A DNA stretch of 64,000 bases from Hahella chejuensis KCTC 2396 (lineage in GTDB: Bacteria; Pseudomonadota; Gammaproteobacteria; Pseudomonadales; Oleiphilaceae), in NCBI RefSeq assembly GCF_000012985.1, contig NC_007645.1:5106581-5170580 (forward strand), read 5' to 3'. The notes under the pieces were generated by a model, which ran no database searches, was not told where the DNA came from, and was given only the letters and a program-made list of their open reading frames with translations. Positions 30,802 through 39,765 of the stretch are shown one piece after another; the first letter of the stretch is position 1; every line of letters starts with the position of its first letter. A program made the position numbers and the translations under genes.

Positions 30802-31207
30802 CGTTGTTTCTCCTAAATTACATTATCTGATTTGATGCAAGCATCAAAATGCGCTTGTTATTTCAACAAATTATTGCAGCGATATGTTGCTGCGTTCAGA
30901 GGGTGAAAGCCACCACACAAAAGTGGCGTAATCATACCTTTTCCTCTGAACCAAGCCTATTGTCGCGCCATTTAATTTATTAATGGCGCACATAGGTCCG
31001 CCCTATAAAAATCACGGGGAACCTCCGAACCGAAATAATGCTGAAAAATTTTCGGGTTACGCAGCCTGAGCCAGCAAGTGTAGGTGTTTTACCGCTAACT
31101 TTCTAATGCGCAACGGCTTGATTTGCGCAGGCTGGATAGATATTTGATTAGCGAGATACAAGGCCCCGGCGTCAAGACCGGGGCCCGATTCCCGACAACG
31201 ATAGAAG
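30802..31207. other. Intergenic region upstream of the peroxiredoxin
   Basis: This 406-bp gap carries the minus-strand promoter of the peroxiredoxin gene and the 3' flank of the acyl-CoA reductase. It contains a perfect palindrome (30831-30848) and a GC-rich hairpin GGCCCCGG/CCGGGGCC (about 31162-31185) after the reductase stop; the hairpin has no T run. No convincing gene was found. Confidence 0.5.
30831..30848. promoter_or_regulatory. Palindrome upstream of the peroxiredoxin, candidate operator
   Basis: TTTGATGC-AA-GCATCAAA is a perfect 8-bp inverted repeat with a 2-bp centre, 30-47 bp before the peroxiredoxin start. Its position suits a regulator site. It does not match the OxyR pattern I know. 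Confidence 0.5.
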
Positions 31208-33193
31208 TTACCAGTGAATTCCCCGCATGATCGCCGCAAAAGCAACCTGCTCTGTGGAAACCTTGGGCTTCTCACCGTCTTTACCGCCCGTGGCTGCGCT
31301 GGAGTCCGGGAACATCTTGAAGCCAGTATTCATGATGATCTCACTGAACTTCGGCGCCATAGAATGCAACACCTGCGCAAACACGCCCAATCGCGTAGCT
31401 ATGCGCTTGGGCCGATGAATGATCGCTTCCGCCACCAGGTCCGCCGCTTCCTCCGGCGTCAGCGTCGGCACCGAGTCATAAATCTTGGTAGGACTGATCA
31501 TTGGCGTCCGCACCAACGGCATATTGATAGTGGTGAAGGTCACGTTCTTATCGGAAAACTCCGCCGCCGCACAGCGGGAAAACGCATCCAGCGCCGCCTT
31601 GGAAGCCACATAGGCGGAGAAGCGAGGGGCATTGGTCAGTACACCGATAGAGGAGATATTCACAATGTGCCCACGCCTGCGCTCCAGCATACTTGGCGCA
31701 AACCCCATAATCAGCCGCAATGAGCCAAAGTAATTGAGCTGCATGGTGCGCTCAAAATCATGGAAACGGTCGAAGGCGTGCTGAATGGAACGGCGAATGG
31801 AGCGGCCGGCGTTATTCACCAACACATCGACATGCCCCAGATCTTTAAGGACATTGGCGACAAAGCGATCGCAATCCTCCAAGTCGGAAAGATCGACGGA
31901 ATATTCATAAACTTCACCGCCCAGCTCTTCCAGTTCTTTCTTCACTTCCTGCAGCTTTTCCAATGTGCGGGCGGCGATCACCACTTTCGCGCCAGCTTCA
32001 GCCAACTTGCGGGCGGCGCTCAAACCAATGCCGGACGTCGCGCCGGTGATGACGCAAACCCGTCCCTCTACTGCTCCACGCAGTGTGCGATCCTTGTGTA
32101 AATCCGGGTCCAGGTGACGTTCCCAGTAATCCCAAATCGCTGGCGAATAATCCTGCAAACGAGGCACAGCAATAGCAGTCCCTTTGAGCAGGCGTTCAGT
32201 TTCGCGATTATCGAAACGGGTCGGATAATTAATAAAGCTCATCACCTCATCCGGAATTCCGAGATCGTTAAGCACAGCGTTTTTCATCCGCTGCACTGGT
32301 GGCAGACGCGCGATTCCCTGACGGATCATAGGCGGGATAAAACCAAACATCCGCGCATCAATACGCATCGCCATTTTAGGAGCATGCCCGGCTTCAGCGA
32401 AAATGTTCAGGATTTCACCCACTTTGTAAGGGTCCGGATCAGTCAAATGAAAGCATTTGCCGTCTTCTCCCTCTGCATGCGCAATGTGATCCATCGCATC
32501 TACGACGAAATCCACCGGCACAATATTGATGCGTCCGCCTTCCAGGCCAACGGTGGGCATCCACTGCGGCAGTGCGCTACGCAGCTTCTGGATGAGCTTA
32601 AAGAAATAGTAGGGACCATCGATTTTATCGATTTCGCCGGTTTTAGAGTGACCGACGACCATACCCGGACGATAAACGCGCCAAGGCGTCTGGCATTCTT
32701 CCCGCACCACTTTTTCAGATTCATGCTTGGTGCGCAAATAAGGGTTATCCAGTTTTTCCGCTTCTTCGAACATATCTTCGCGGAAGATGCCGCGGTACAG
32801 ACCCGCCGCCGCGATGGAGCTGACATGATGGAAGCAGGCCGCCTTCAGGCTATCGGCCAGCTTAACCGCATTCCGCGTACCTTCGATATTCGCCTGCTCC
32901 TGACTTTCCGCCGAGGCCTGCATGTCGTAGATGGCCGCCAAATGGAAGAAATGACCCACTTTGCCCCGCAGCATCGCAGCGTCTTTCTCACTGACTCCAA
33001 GCATCGGCTGCGCCAGGTCGCCGACAACGCCGACTACCTGCTCATCCGACGCATTCCAGCGTTCACGCAGCTCATCAAGCTTGGGGAGAGACGCCTCCCG
33101 CACCAATAAATATACGGTTCCGCCGCGTTTTAATAATTTGGGAACCAGGAAACGACCGATAAATCCGGTGCCTCCTGTCACGAAGTAGTTCAT
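31208..33193 (-). CDS. Fatty acyl-CoA reductase, alcohol-forming, two SDR domains
   Basis: The protein is predicted to reduce fatty acyl-CoA to fatty alcohol. I start it at ATG 33193 (MNYFVTGGTGFIGRFLVPKL), preceded by GGAG at six bases; this gives 661 residues, the length of the characterised Marinobacter enzyme as I recall it. Residues 1 to about 370 are an extended-SDR/male-sterility-like domain with TGGTGFIG and an active-site YLRTK. Residues about 378-640 are a second SDR domain with TGATSGIGLSAARK, NISSIG and YVASK. The pair of domains is typical of that enzyme class. With the wax synthase at 57836 it would complete wax ester synthesis. phaB lies upstream on the same strand, 431 bp away. 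Confidence 0.88.
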   Translation of the reverse strand: MNYFVTGGTGFIGRFLVPKLLKRGGTVYLLVREASLPKLDELRERWNASDEQVVGVVGDLAQPMLGVSEKDAAMLRGKVGHFFHLAAIYDMQASAESQEQANIEGTRNAVKLADSLKAACFHHVSSIAAAGLYRGIFREDMFEEAEKLDNPYLRTKHESEKVVREECQTPWRVYRPGMVVGHSKTGEIDKIDGPYYFFKLIQKLRSALPQWMPTVGLEGGRINIVPVDFVVDAMDHIAHAEGEDGKCFHLTDPDPYKVGEILNIFAEAGHAPKMAMRIDARMFGFIPPMIRQGIARLPPVQRMKNAVLNDLGIPDEVMSFINYPTRFDNRETERLLKGTAIAVPRLQDYSPAIWDYWERHLDPDLHKDRTLRGAVEGRVCVITGATSGIGLSAARKLAEAGAKVVIAARTLEKLQEVKKELEELGGEVYEYSVDLSDLEDCDRFVANVLKDLGHVDVLVNNAGRSIRRSIQHAFDRFHDFERTMQLNYFGSLRLIMGFAPSMLERRRGHIVNISSIGVLTNAPRFSAYVASKAALDAFSRCAAAEFSDKNVTFTTINMPLVRTPMISPTKIYDSVPTLTPEEAADLVAEAIIHRPKRIATRLGVFAQVLHSMAPKFSEIIMNTGFKMFPDSSAATGGKDGEKPKVSTEQVAFAAIMRGIHW

Positions 33194-33624
33194 ATCCACT
33201 CCATTCCGGTTGATGTTTTTTAACTTTATTAATGAACCCAGCTCCACCGATTCAGTGCAAAGCTTTCCTGTTTTCCAGTTTTATAGCCTGATAAGTATGG
33301 CAAAGGTTTTTATTGTCGAATGCCTAGGCTATAAACCTTTACGAGTGTACTTATTTTTATTCCGCAACTCATTGTTTGTGTTAGAGCAATGGCTCGAAAT
33401 ATGGATTAGATCAAAATAACTACAACTTGATAATGGCAACACTGACGGAAGAGGCTCTTCCGATTCGTCCTAACCCGCATTGTAAGCGGGATGATGAGGT
33501 ATTGCGGAGCGTATAAACAACGGAGGCGAAATCAACGGATTTCGTGCAAGAAAATCACAAGGGGTTAGGATATTTGACCGACAAAGAGGCTCCGGCCGCC
33601 GCAGCGGCCGGTTCCATCGGGGCG
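33194..33624. other. Intergenic region, phaB / acyl-CoA reductase
   Basis: This 431-bp gap lies between two minus-strand genes. Near phaB is a strong hairpin, CCGGCCGC/GCGGCCGG (33592-33611), probably the phaB terminator although its T run is broken. Farther on is an odd palindrome, CGGAAGAG-G-CTCTTCCG (33446-33462), and a smaller repeat, CCCGC/GCGGG (33474-33490). The acyl-CoA reductase promoter must lie here. No gene was seen. Confidence 0.5.
33592..33611 (-). terminator. GC-rich hairpin after phaB, possible terminator
   Basis: CCGGCCGC and GCGGCCGG pair perfectly over a 4-nt loop, beginning 14 bases past the phaB stop. The following minus-strand sequence, AGCCTCTTTG, is only partly T-rich, so termination is plausible but not assured. 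Confidence 0.5.
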
Positions 33625-34371
33625 TCAGTACATGTGCTGGCCGCCATTGATAGACAGGTTGGAGCCGGTGATATATCCCGCCTCTTTCGCTGTCAAAAAG
33701 GATACCGCACGGGCGATTTCTTCCGGTTCGGCGAAACGCCCCACTGGAATCTGCGCTTTGATCTTTTCTCTGACTTCTTCCGCCACCGCCATCACCATTG
33801 CAGTGGCGACATAGCCGGGTGAGATGGTGTTCACCGTCACGCCCTTGCGCGCCACTTCCTGCGCGAGCGCTTTGGTGAAGCCGTGAATGCCCGCTTTGGC
33901 GGCGGAATAGTTCACTTGGCCGAACTGCCCTTTCTGGCCATTGATGGAGGAAATATTGACGATGCGACCGTACTGCCTTTCCAACATATCGTCAAGAAAC
34001 TGCTTGGTGACATTGAAGACGCTGCTGAGGTTGGTGTCGATGACATCCTTCCACTGCTCCATCTGCATTTTTTTCATTACTGCGTCGCGGGTGATGCCGG
34101 CGTTATTCACCAGTACCTCGACCACTCCGTATTTTTCACGAATATCCGCTGCGGCGGCGGCGCAACTTTCGAAACTGGAGACATCCATGAGTTCGATGGC
34201 GATATCAAACCCACGCTCCCTCTGCTCAGCCCGCCAGACTTCCGCATGAGTGCGCTTGGCCGGCGAGCTGTAGGTGGCGATCACCCGAAAGCCGTCTTCC
34301 GCCAAACGCCGAGAGATGGCGGTCCCGATACCCCCTGTGCCGCCAGTAACCAATGCAATGTGCTGTTCCAT
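33625..34371 (-). CDS. phaB: Acetoacetyl-CoA reductase
   Basis: PhaB reduces acetoacetyl-CoA to (R)-3-hydroxybutyryl-CoA with NADPH for polyhydroxybutyrate. I start it at ATG 34371 (MEQHIALVTGGTGGIGTAI) with AAGGAG seven bases upstream, giving 248 residues; the longer frame adds eight residues. SDR signatures are TGGTGGIG, NNAGITRD, NISSINGQ and the catalytic NYSAAKAGIHGF, ending in LSINGGQHMY. The sequence fits PhaB better than FabG, notably in the QFGQVNYSAAKAGIHGFTKAL stretch. phaA and phaC are not in the window, though a small helical protein divergent from it might be granule-associated. Confidence 0.9.
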   Translation of the reverse strand: MEQHIALVTGGTGGIGTAISRRLAEDGFRVIATYSSPAKRTHAEVWRAEQRERGFDIAIELMDVSSFESCAAAAADIREKYGVVEVLVNNAGITRDAVMKKMQMEQWKDVIDTNLSSVFNVTKQFLDDMLERQYGRIVNISSINGQKGQFGQVNYSAAKAGIHGFTKALAQEVARKGVTVNTISPGYVATAMVMAVAEEVREKIKAQIPVGRFAEPEEIARAVSFLTAKEAGYITGSNLSINGGQHMY

Positions 34372-34710
34372 GTCAATCTCCTTATTTCTTTCCAATGCGA
34401 GTTGCTGTCCAGTGCGAAAAATCGCATTTTGGATACTATTTATTCTATGTGACAGCTTAAATTAGACCTTCGCCGAGGGGCCCCGTCTTGACCAACGTCA
34501 AGAGTTGTCCTAAAGGCCGCATTCTATTTTTCACGTTGCCGCAATAGTCACTATTTGCGCGCCTCAAAGAGGCCCCTAAACCGGGCGATAACGTCGTAAA
34601 GGGAGAGATTTCAGCAAGCGGATGAGGTCTCACATTAAGATTCCTTAAGCAGGTCGGACTCAAGAACCATTGTGATATACTCGGCCCATGTTTAACCTGA
34701 TGTAGCCGCC
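34372..34710. other. Divergent intergenic region, phaB / small helical protein
   Basis: This 339-bp gap carries divergent promoters. An inverted repeat, TCTTGAC-CAAC-GTCAAGA (34486-34503), lies about 115 bp upstream of phaB, and a GGGGCCCC palindrome adjoins it. No gene was seen. Confidence 0.45.
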
Positions 34711-35007
34711 ATGACCAATAAAGACCAGAGATACATCCGCATCGCGCAAGCCTGTTTGCGCGCCATCAACGAAACCTCCACCGACAAGGACGCTCTGCAG
34801 GAAAACATCCGCAAAGTTTATGAAGCCATCGATATTGCGTTTAAAAAAGAGTTTCTGATCATTGAACAAAACGCCGGCATCGCTGAAAGCGCGTTGAAAA
34901 AAATCAGCGAACTCAGCGCCCGGGAATCCGTGAGCGAGGCCAAAACCATCGCCTCCTCCGCGCTGGAAGCCTTACAGCAAGCCAACCAACCCGCCAAGCA
35001 CCATTGA
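34711..35007 (+). CDS. Small helical protein of unknown function
   Basis: This 98-residue protein is not recognised. It is charged and predicted almost wholly alpha-helical, with no signal peptide or membrane segment. Phrases such as DALQENIRKVYEAIDIAFKK and SESVSEAKT-like heptads suggest a coiled coil or helical bundle. It is divergent from phaB and sits just before the pitrilysin gene. A phasin-like, PHB-granule-binding role is conceivable from the neighbourhood and the amphipathic helices, but nothing in the sequence proves it. The codon use resembles the neighbouring genes. Confidence 0.65.
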   Translation: MTNKDQRYIRIAQACLRAINETSTDKDALQENIRKVYEAIDIAFKKEFLIIEQNAGIAESALKKISELSARESVSEAKTIASSALEALQQANQPAKHH

Positions 35008-35129
35008 ACCAAGTCTTGGCGGGCGTGTCTCAGCTAACCGGATATTGGCTTCGCCGGCACAGCAAAAGACTGCAACGGCCCGCCAATTTATCCCGCAAAA
35101 CACCTATACTCAGTAAATGGCCTTAAGTT

Positions 35130-38027
35130 ATGCGATCAAGAACCCTTAGCGTTGCAGCCGCCGGCACTTTGATCCTGGTTTTTAGTTTTATTTCCGCTTG
35201 CAGCGTTCTCAATAAAAGTCCTAACACTATGCCCTCAGTGAACAACAACATAGCCAAGAGCCCGAATGATAAGCGTCAATACCGGGCTGTCACGCTGGAC
35301 AACGGTTTACAGGCGCTGTTGATATCCGACCCGGAAACCGACAAAGCCGCCGCCGCGATAGATGTGGACGTGGGCAGCGGGGCCGATCCGATTGGACGGG
35401 AGGGACTGGCGCACTTCCTGGAGCACATGCTGTTTCTGGGAACGGAAAAATACCCGCAGCCCGACGAGTATCAGTCTTTTATCAATCAGCATGGTGGCTC
35501 TCATAACGCCTTCACCGCGTTCGACCACACCAACTATTTCTTCGACGTAGATGCTGACGCACTGGAGCCGGCGCTGGACCGTTTCAGCCAGCAGTTTGTC
35601 GCGCCGTTGTTTTCCGAAGCCTATGTCGAGCGTGAGAAAAATGCGGTGCATTCGGAATACACCTCGAAATTGCGGGAAGACAGCCGTCGCTTTTTCGCTG
35701 CGGTGAAGCAAGCCATCAACCCCGCCCATCCCATGGCCAAGTTCGCTGTCGGCAATCTGGAAACCCTGGCGGACCGTCCTGGCGAAAATGTCCGCGACGC
35801 CCTGCTCAAGTTTTACGAGCAACACTATTCCGCAGACATCATGAAGCTGACCGTCTATGGCAAAGAGCCGTTGGACACGATGGAAGCCTGGGTGAAGGAA
35901 AAGTTCAGCGGCGTGAAAAAGCGCGATATCGAACACAACCAGAAACGGCCGCCGCTGTTCAAACCCGGCGCGGCGCCGACACTGTTGTCCATCAAACCGA
36001 TCAAGGAAAAGCGCTCGTTGCACCTGATGTTTGAGGCGCCGCCGATTGAGCCCTACTTCCACGCCAAACCGGTGTATTACCTGACCAACCTCATCGGTCA
36101 CGAAGGCGAAGGCAGCCTGCTTTCCTGGTTGAAACAGCAGAATCTGGCGGAGGGGCTCTCTTCCGGTCTGTTCACCAGCGAGGAAGACAGCTCCGTGGTC
36201 AGCGTCTCCATCACTCTGACGGAGAAAGGCCAGAAGAACTGGATCAAGGTGATCCGTGATGTATTCACTTACATCAACCTGATCAAGCAGCAGGGCATTG
36301 AGGAGTGGCGCTTTCAGGAACAGGCGAAGATGCTGGATATCGCCTATCGCTTCCAGGATCAGGCGGCGCCCATTCACTATGTAAGCAGTCTGGCTGGGCG
36401 TTTGCAGGACCACTCCCCTGATCAGGTGCTGCGCGCGCCTTACGCCATGGACGACTATGACGCCAAGGTGCTGAAAGAGTTCGCCGACCGCTTGAGCCCG
36501 GAAAATATGCTGGCGGTGCTGTCCGCGCCTGAAGTCGCCACCGATAAAACTGAGCGTTGGTACGAGACGCCCTACAGCGTGCGCGCCTTCACCACAGAAG
36601 AAGACGCCGAGATCCGTACTCCGGACCAACAGGCCGCCATTCATCTGCCAGGGCCCAACGAATTTATTCCGGACGATCTCGATTTGCTGGCCGGCCCGGA
36701 CATGGCTGTACCCGAGAAGATCTATGCAAAACCGGGATATGATGTCTGGTTCGCCAGAGATCGGTCTTTCGACTCTCCAAAATCCAGCTTTTACCTGAGC
36801 ATCCGCTCGCAACTGGCCAACAAGAGCCCAAGAGATCAGGCGCTGACTGAACTTTTTATCTCCCTGGCCCGTGACGAGTTAAGCGAATATTCCTACCCCG
36901 CCTACCTTGCCGGGTTGGATTTCAAACTCTACAAGCATTTGCGCGGCATAACGCTTCGCATAGACGGCTTTAGCGACAAGCAGCCCGTATTGCTGGAACG
37001 TATTTTGACCACGTTAAAGCAGCCAGAGCTGCGCGAAGACCGCTTCAACCAGTTCAAGAAGGACATGCTGCGCGATCTGAAAAACGCCATACAGGACAAG
37101 CCGTTTGAGCGTCTCGCCTCAGAAGCGCGGACTTGGTTGCTGCAACCTTACTGGACCGAAAAGCAGCAGATTGATGCGCTGAAGAATATCACGCTGGACG
37201 ACGTACGCGCCTTTGCTCCCACTGCGCTCAAGGATATCAATCTGGTCGCTCTCGCCCACGGCAATATTTCTCGTGAGCAAGCGCTGCACGCAGCCAATGT
37301 AGTGGAGAAGCAGTTACTGGCCGACGCCAATATCGTTGAAGTGCAGAAAAGCGCTGTGGTGGACATTCAAGGCGGCGACTGGTTTAAAGAAATCAACACT
37401 CCCCATCAGGACTCCGCCTATCTCTATTATGTCCAGGGCCCCGGGAAAACCTATGCTGACCGCGCAGCGTTCGGCATGATCGCACAGATCATTTCGCCGG
37501 AATATTACAACGATATCCGCACAGAAGCGCAGATGGGCTATGTCGTGTTCGCCACACCTTATACGCTGCTGGATACACCGGCTCTGGCCTTTATCGTGCA
37601 GTCTCCGTCACACACGCCAAAGCAAATCCATACCGCCACCGAGGACTTTATCGCTCGTTTTGCGAAAGAGTTGCGTTTACTGCCCGAAGCGGAATTTGAG
37701 AAACACAAAGCCGCACTGAAGGCGCGCCTGATGGAGAAAGATCAAACCCTGGAGCAGCGCTCCGACCGATTCTGGACGGAAATTGACGTTGGCAATGAGC
37801 AGTTCGACACCCTGAACCAGATCGCCAGCGAAGTGGACAAGCTCAGCCTTGAACTGCTGGCGGACTACTTCGACAAGCAGTTTGTGACGGATAAGAGCGC
37901 GCTGCTGGTGGTCACTGACGGCGACAAAAACGGCGTACACTGGCGTCCTGGAAAAGCGGAGCCGTTGAAGGACAAAGAGAGCTGGCTCAACGCAAACAAG
38001 CTGTTTCCGCTTCGAGTCAAATACTGA
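35130..38027 (+). CDS. Pitrilysin-family (M16) zinc protease, predicted lipoprotein
   Basis: This 965-residue M16A metalloprotease resembles E. coli protease III (PtrA) in length and domain plan: four M16 repeats, of which only the first is catalytic. The inverted zinc motif HFLEH is at residues 95-99, within AHFLEHMLFLGTEKYP. The distal glutamate probably lies in the VEREKNAVHSEYTSKL segment. The substrate-binding region FVTDKSALLVVTDG lies at the C-terminus. The N-terminus (SFISAC) reads as a lipoprotein signal, unlike the soluble periplasmic E. coli enzyme, so it may be membrane-anchored. It would degrade small peptides in the periplasm. The Shine-Dalgarno sequence is weak. A bidirectional terminator follows. 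Confidence 0.93.
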   Translation: MRSRTLSVAAAGTLILVFSFISACSVLNKSPNTMPSVNNNIAKSPNDKRQYRAVTLDNGLQALLISDPETDKAAAAIDVDVGSGADPIGREGLAHFLEHMLFLGTEKYPQPDEYQSFINQHGGSHNAFTAFDHTNYFFDVDADALEPALDRFSQQFVAPLFSEAYVEREKNAVHSEYTSKLREDSRRFFAAVKQAINPAHPMAKFAVGNLETLADRPGENVRDALLKFYEQHYSADIMKLTVYGKEPLDTMEAWVKEKFSGVKKRDIEHNQKRPPLFKPGAAPTLLSIKPIKEKRSLHLMFEAPPIEPYFHAKPVYYLTNLIGHEGEGSLLSWLKQQNLAEGLSSGLFTSEEDSSVVSVSITLTEKGQKNWIKVIRDVFTYINLIKQQGIEEWRFQEQAKMLDIAYRFQDQAAPIHYVSSLAGRLQDHSPDQVLRAPYAMDDYDAKVLKEFADRLSPENMLAVLSAPEVATDKTERWYETPYSVRAFTTEEDAEIRTPDQQAAIHLPGPNEFIPDDLDLLAGPDMAVPEKIYAKPGYDVWFARDRSFDSPKSSFYLSIRSQLANKSPRDQALTELFISLARDELSEYSYPAYLAGLDFKLYKHLRGITLRIDGFSDKQPVLLERILTTLKQPELREDRFNQFKKDMLRDLKNAIQDKPFERLASEARTWLLQPYWTEKQQIDALKNITLDDVRAFAPTALKDINLVALAHGNISREQALHAANVVEKQLLADANIVEVQKSAVVDIQGGDWFKEINTPHQDSAYLYYVQGPGKTYADRAAFGMIAQIISPEYYNDIRTEAQMGYVVFATPYTLLDTPALAFIVQSPSHTPKQIHTATEDFIARFAKELRLLPEAEFEKHKAALKARLMEKDQTLEQRSDRFWTEIDVGNEQFDTLNQIASEVDKLSLELLADYFDKQFVTDKSALLVVTDGDKNGVHWRPGKAEPLKDKESWLNANKLFPLRVKY

Positions 38028-38055
38028 CAGGCTCTGCAGCGAAACTCGCTCCAAT

Positions 38056-38085
38056 AAAAAAGACCCGCATCATGCGGGTCTTTTT
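38056..38085. terminator. Bidirectional terminator, pitrilysin / sbcB
   Basis: AAAAAAGACCCGCA (38056-38069) pairs with TGCGGGTCTTTTT (38073-38085) over a 3-nt loop. It lies between two converging genes and has A and T runs on both sides. Confidence 0.93.
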
Positions 38086-38140
38086 CGTTACGCTATCCAC
38101 TGGCAAGAGTCAGGCGCCGTGGCTATGGCGCTGTCCGGGA

Positions 38141-39592
38141 TCAGAAGTCCATGGGAATAATGGACTCACCGTATAAGTGCAGATCCTGAAGAATGGACAA
38201 CTGAAACGGCGTGATATCCGGGTTAGCGGCGAGCTGCTCCAGCTTCTTGAAATACGCCTGGAAGCTGATTGAGGCTCCGCTGGATTCCCCGGCTAAACGG
38301 TGATAGCGATACCGCTCCCACTTCTCCATTTCCTCTTCGTTCAACGTTCCGGGAAAGTTCCTGGCGCGATAACGGAACAGCATCTCCTGCAGCCGTGGAT
38401 CTTCAAAAGGCAGCTCCAGCTCCCCCAGCACTTCCGGCGACTGCTCGTGAATGAAAGTCATCAGTTCACGGTCGTTGTTGCTGAAAAAGCCGCCGCTGTA
38501 GAGCATCAGGTCCGGATCGGTCTCGCTGTCGTCCATGGGTTCGTTGAACACTTCCGCCACCCGTTGCTGAATATTCTCCGCCTGACGCAACGCCTGCAGG
38601 TGCGATCTCAGCTTGTCGCCGTCCAGCTGAAAACCGCGCAATCTCTCCGGGTCCATGGTTTTGAGGATTTTGCTTTCAACCAGAATGGGGCATTTGTTCA
38701 GATGCACGACTTTCAGCGGGATACGTTCCGCGCCTTCCGGGAGGTCTTCATTCGACGTGAAGATGCGCTCTCGAATCTTCTCCACTGGCAAGTGCGTCCA
38801 GGTGGAGGGATCAGCGCGCAGATCATAGACGATCACGCCGTTGGGATTGGTTGGATGACGCGCAATGGGCGCCACCATGGCGCAGCAGCCTAAAGCCGCC
38901 GGAAATTTGGAAGACACATGAAACAGGGGTTTCATGCGTTCGATATCCACCAGCCCTTCCAGAACTTTCTTATTGCGATGGCCGAGCACGTAGTCATACA
39001 ACTTGGGTTGCGCCGTCTTGATCAGACGCGCCACAGCGATGGTGGCGTACACATCAGACATAGCGTCATGCGCCGCCTCGTGGGTCACGCCATTGGCCTT
39101 GGTCAGCTCTTCCAGGCGAAAACTGGGGACGCCTTCTGCGTTCATGGGCCAGTTTATGCCGTCGGGCCGCATGGCGTAGGTAAGCCGCACCATATCGATG
39201 ACGTCCCAGCGGGAATTGCCGTTGCGCCACTCCCGGCTGTATGGATCGTAGAAGTTGCGGTACAGCGTGTTGCGGGTGACTTCATCGTCGAAGCGGATGC
39301 TGTTGTAGCCGACCACACAGGTTCCCGGACGCGAGAACTGCTCATGGATCAGGCGGATAAATTCCGCTTCGCTCACGCCCTCGGACAGCGCCTTCTGTGG
39401 CGTGATGCCGGTGATCAGGCAGGCTTCCGGTTGCGGCAATACGTCTTCCGCCGGCATGCAATACATCACCAGCGGCTTTTCGATGGGGTTGAGATCCAAG
39501 TCCGTGCGCACGCCCGCAAACTGAGAAGGTCTGTCTCTGCGGGGATCTGCGCCCCAGGTCTCGAAATCGTACCAATAAAAGGTGTCAGCCAT
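38141..39592 (-). CDS. sbcB: Exodeoxyribonuclease I
   Basis: SbcB is a processive 3'-5' exonuclease on single-stranded DNA, used in recombination and mismatch repair. The 483-residue protein has the DEDD nuclease domain at the N-terminus (TFYWYDFETWGADPRRDR with Asp and Glu; VVGYNSIRFDDEVTRN; HEAAHDAMSDVYATI). An SH3-like domain and the C-terminal ExoI domain follow (about 370-483; RYRARNFPGTLNEEEMEKW). Length is close to the 475-residue E. coli enzyme. It is a single gene and its neighbours give no added context. Confidence 0.97.
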   Translation of the reverse strand: MADTFYWYDFETWGADPRRDRPSQFAGVRTDLDLNPIEKPLVMYCMPAEDVLPQPEACLITGITPQKALSEGVSEAEFIRLIHEQFSRPGTCVVGYNSIRFDDEVTRNTLYRNFYDPYSREWRNGNSRWDVIDMVRLTYAMRPDGINWPMNAEGVPSFRLEELTKANGVTHEAAHDAMSDVYATIAVARLIKTAQPKLYDYVLGHRNKKVLEGLVDIERMKPLFHVSSKFPAALGCCAMVAPIARHPTNPNGVIVYDLRADPSTWTHLPVEKIRERIFTSNEDLPEGAERIPLKVVHLNKCPILVESKILKTMDPERLRGFQLDGDKLRSHLQALRQAENIQQRVAEVFNEPMDDSETDPDLMLYSGGFFSNNDRELMTFIHEQSPEVLGELELPFEDPRLQEMLFRYRARNFPGTLNEEEMEKWERYRYHRLAGESSGASISFQAYFKKLEQLAANPDITPFQLSILQDLHLYGESIIPMDF

Positions 39593-39765
39593 TTAACTAC
39601 TCTGAGTCGTCAATCAGGCGCCCATGTTAGCCAATAGCGCCCCGTTCGTCATGTTGGATTCCCGGCCGATTGCTGGCACAGCATTTGAATAAGTTCTGAA
39701 TATGTCAGGAATACGCGCTTTCCAATGCCGGAAACAACGCACTCAGAAATTACAAGGTAGCCGTC

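Noticed and set aside
31057-31275. A 72-residue minus-strand frame overlapping the acyl-CoA reductase stop
   Set aside because: It overlaps the conserved gene end in another frame and has no recognisable features.
32114-33109. A 331-residue plus-strand frame inside the acyl-CoA reductase gene
   Set aside because: It is antisense to a conserved two-domain SDR protein and has no homology I can see.
35307-36812. A 501-residue open frame on the minus strand inside the pitrilysin gene
   Set aside because: It is antisense to a gene with clear M16 motifs; codon bias in GC-rich DNA leaves the opposite strand open, and the translation has no recognisable domain.
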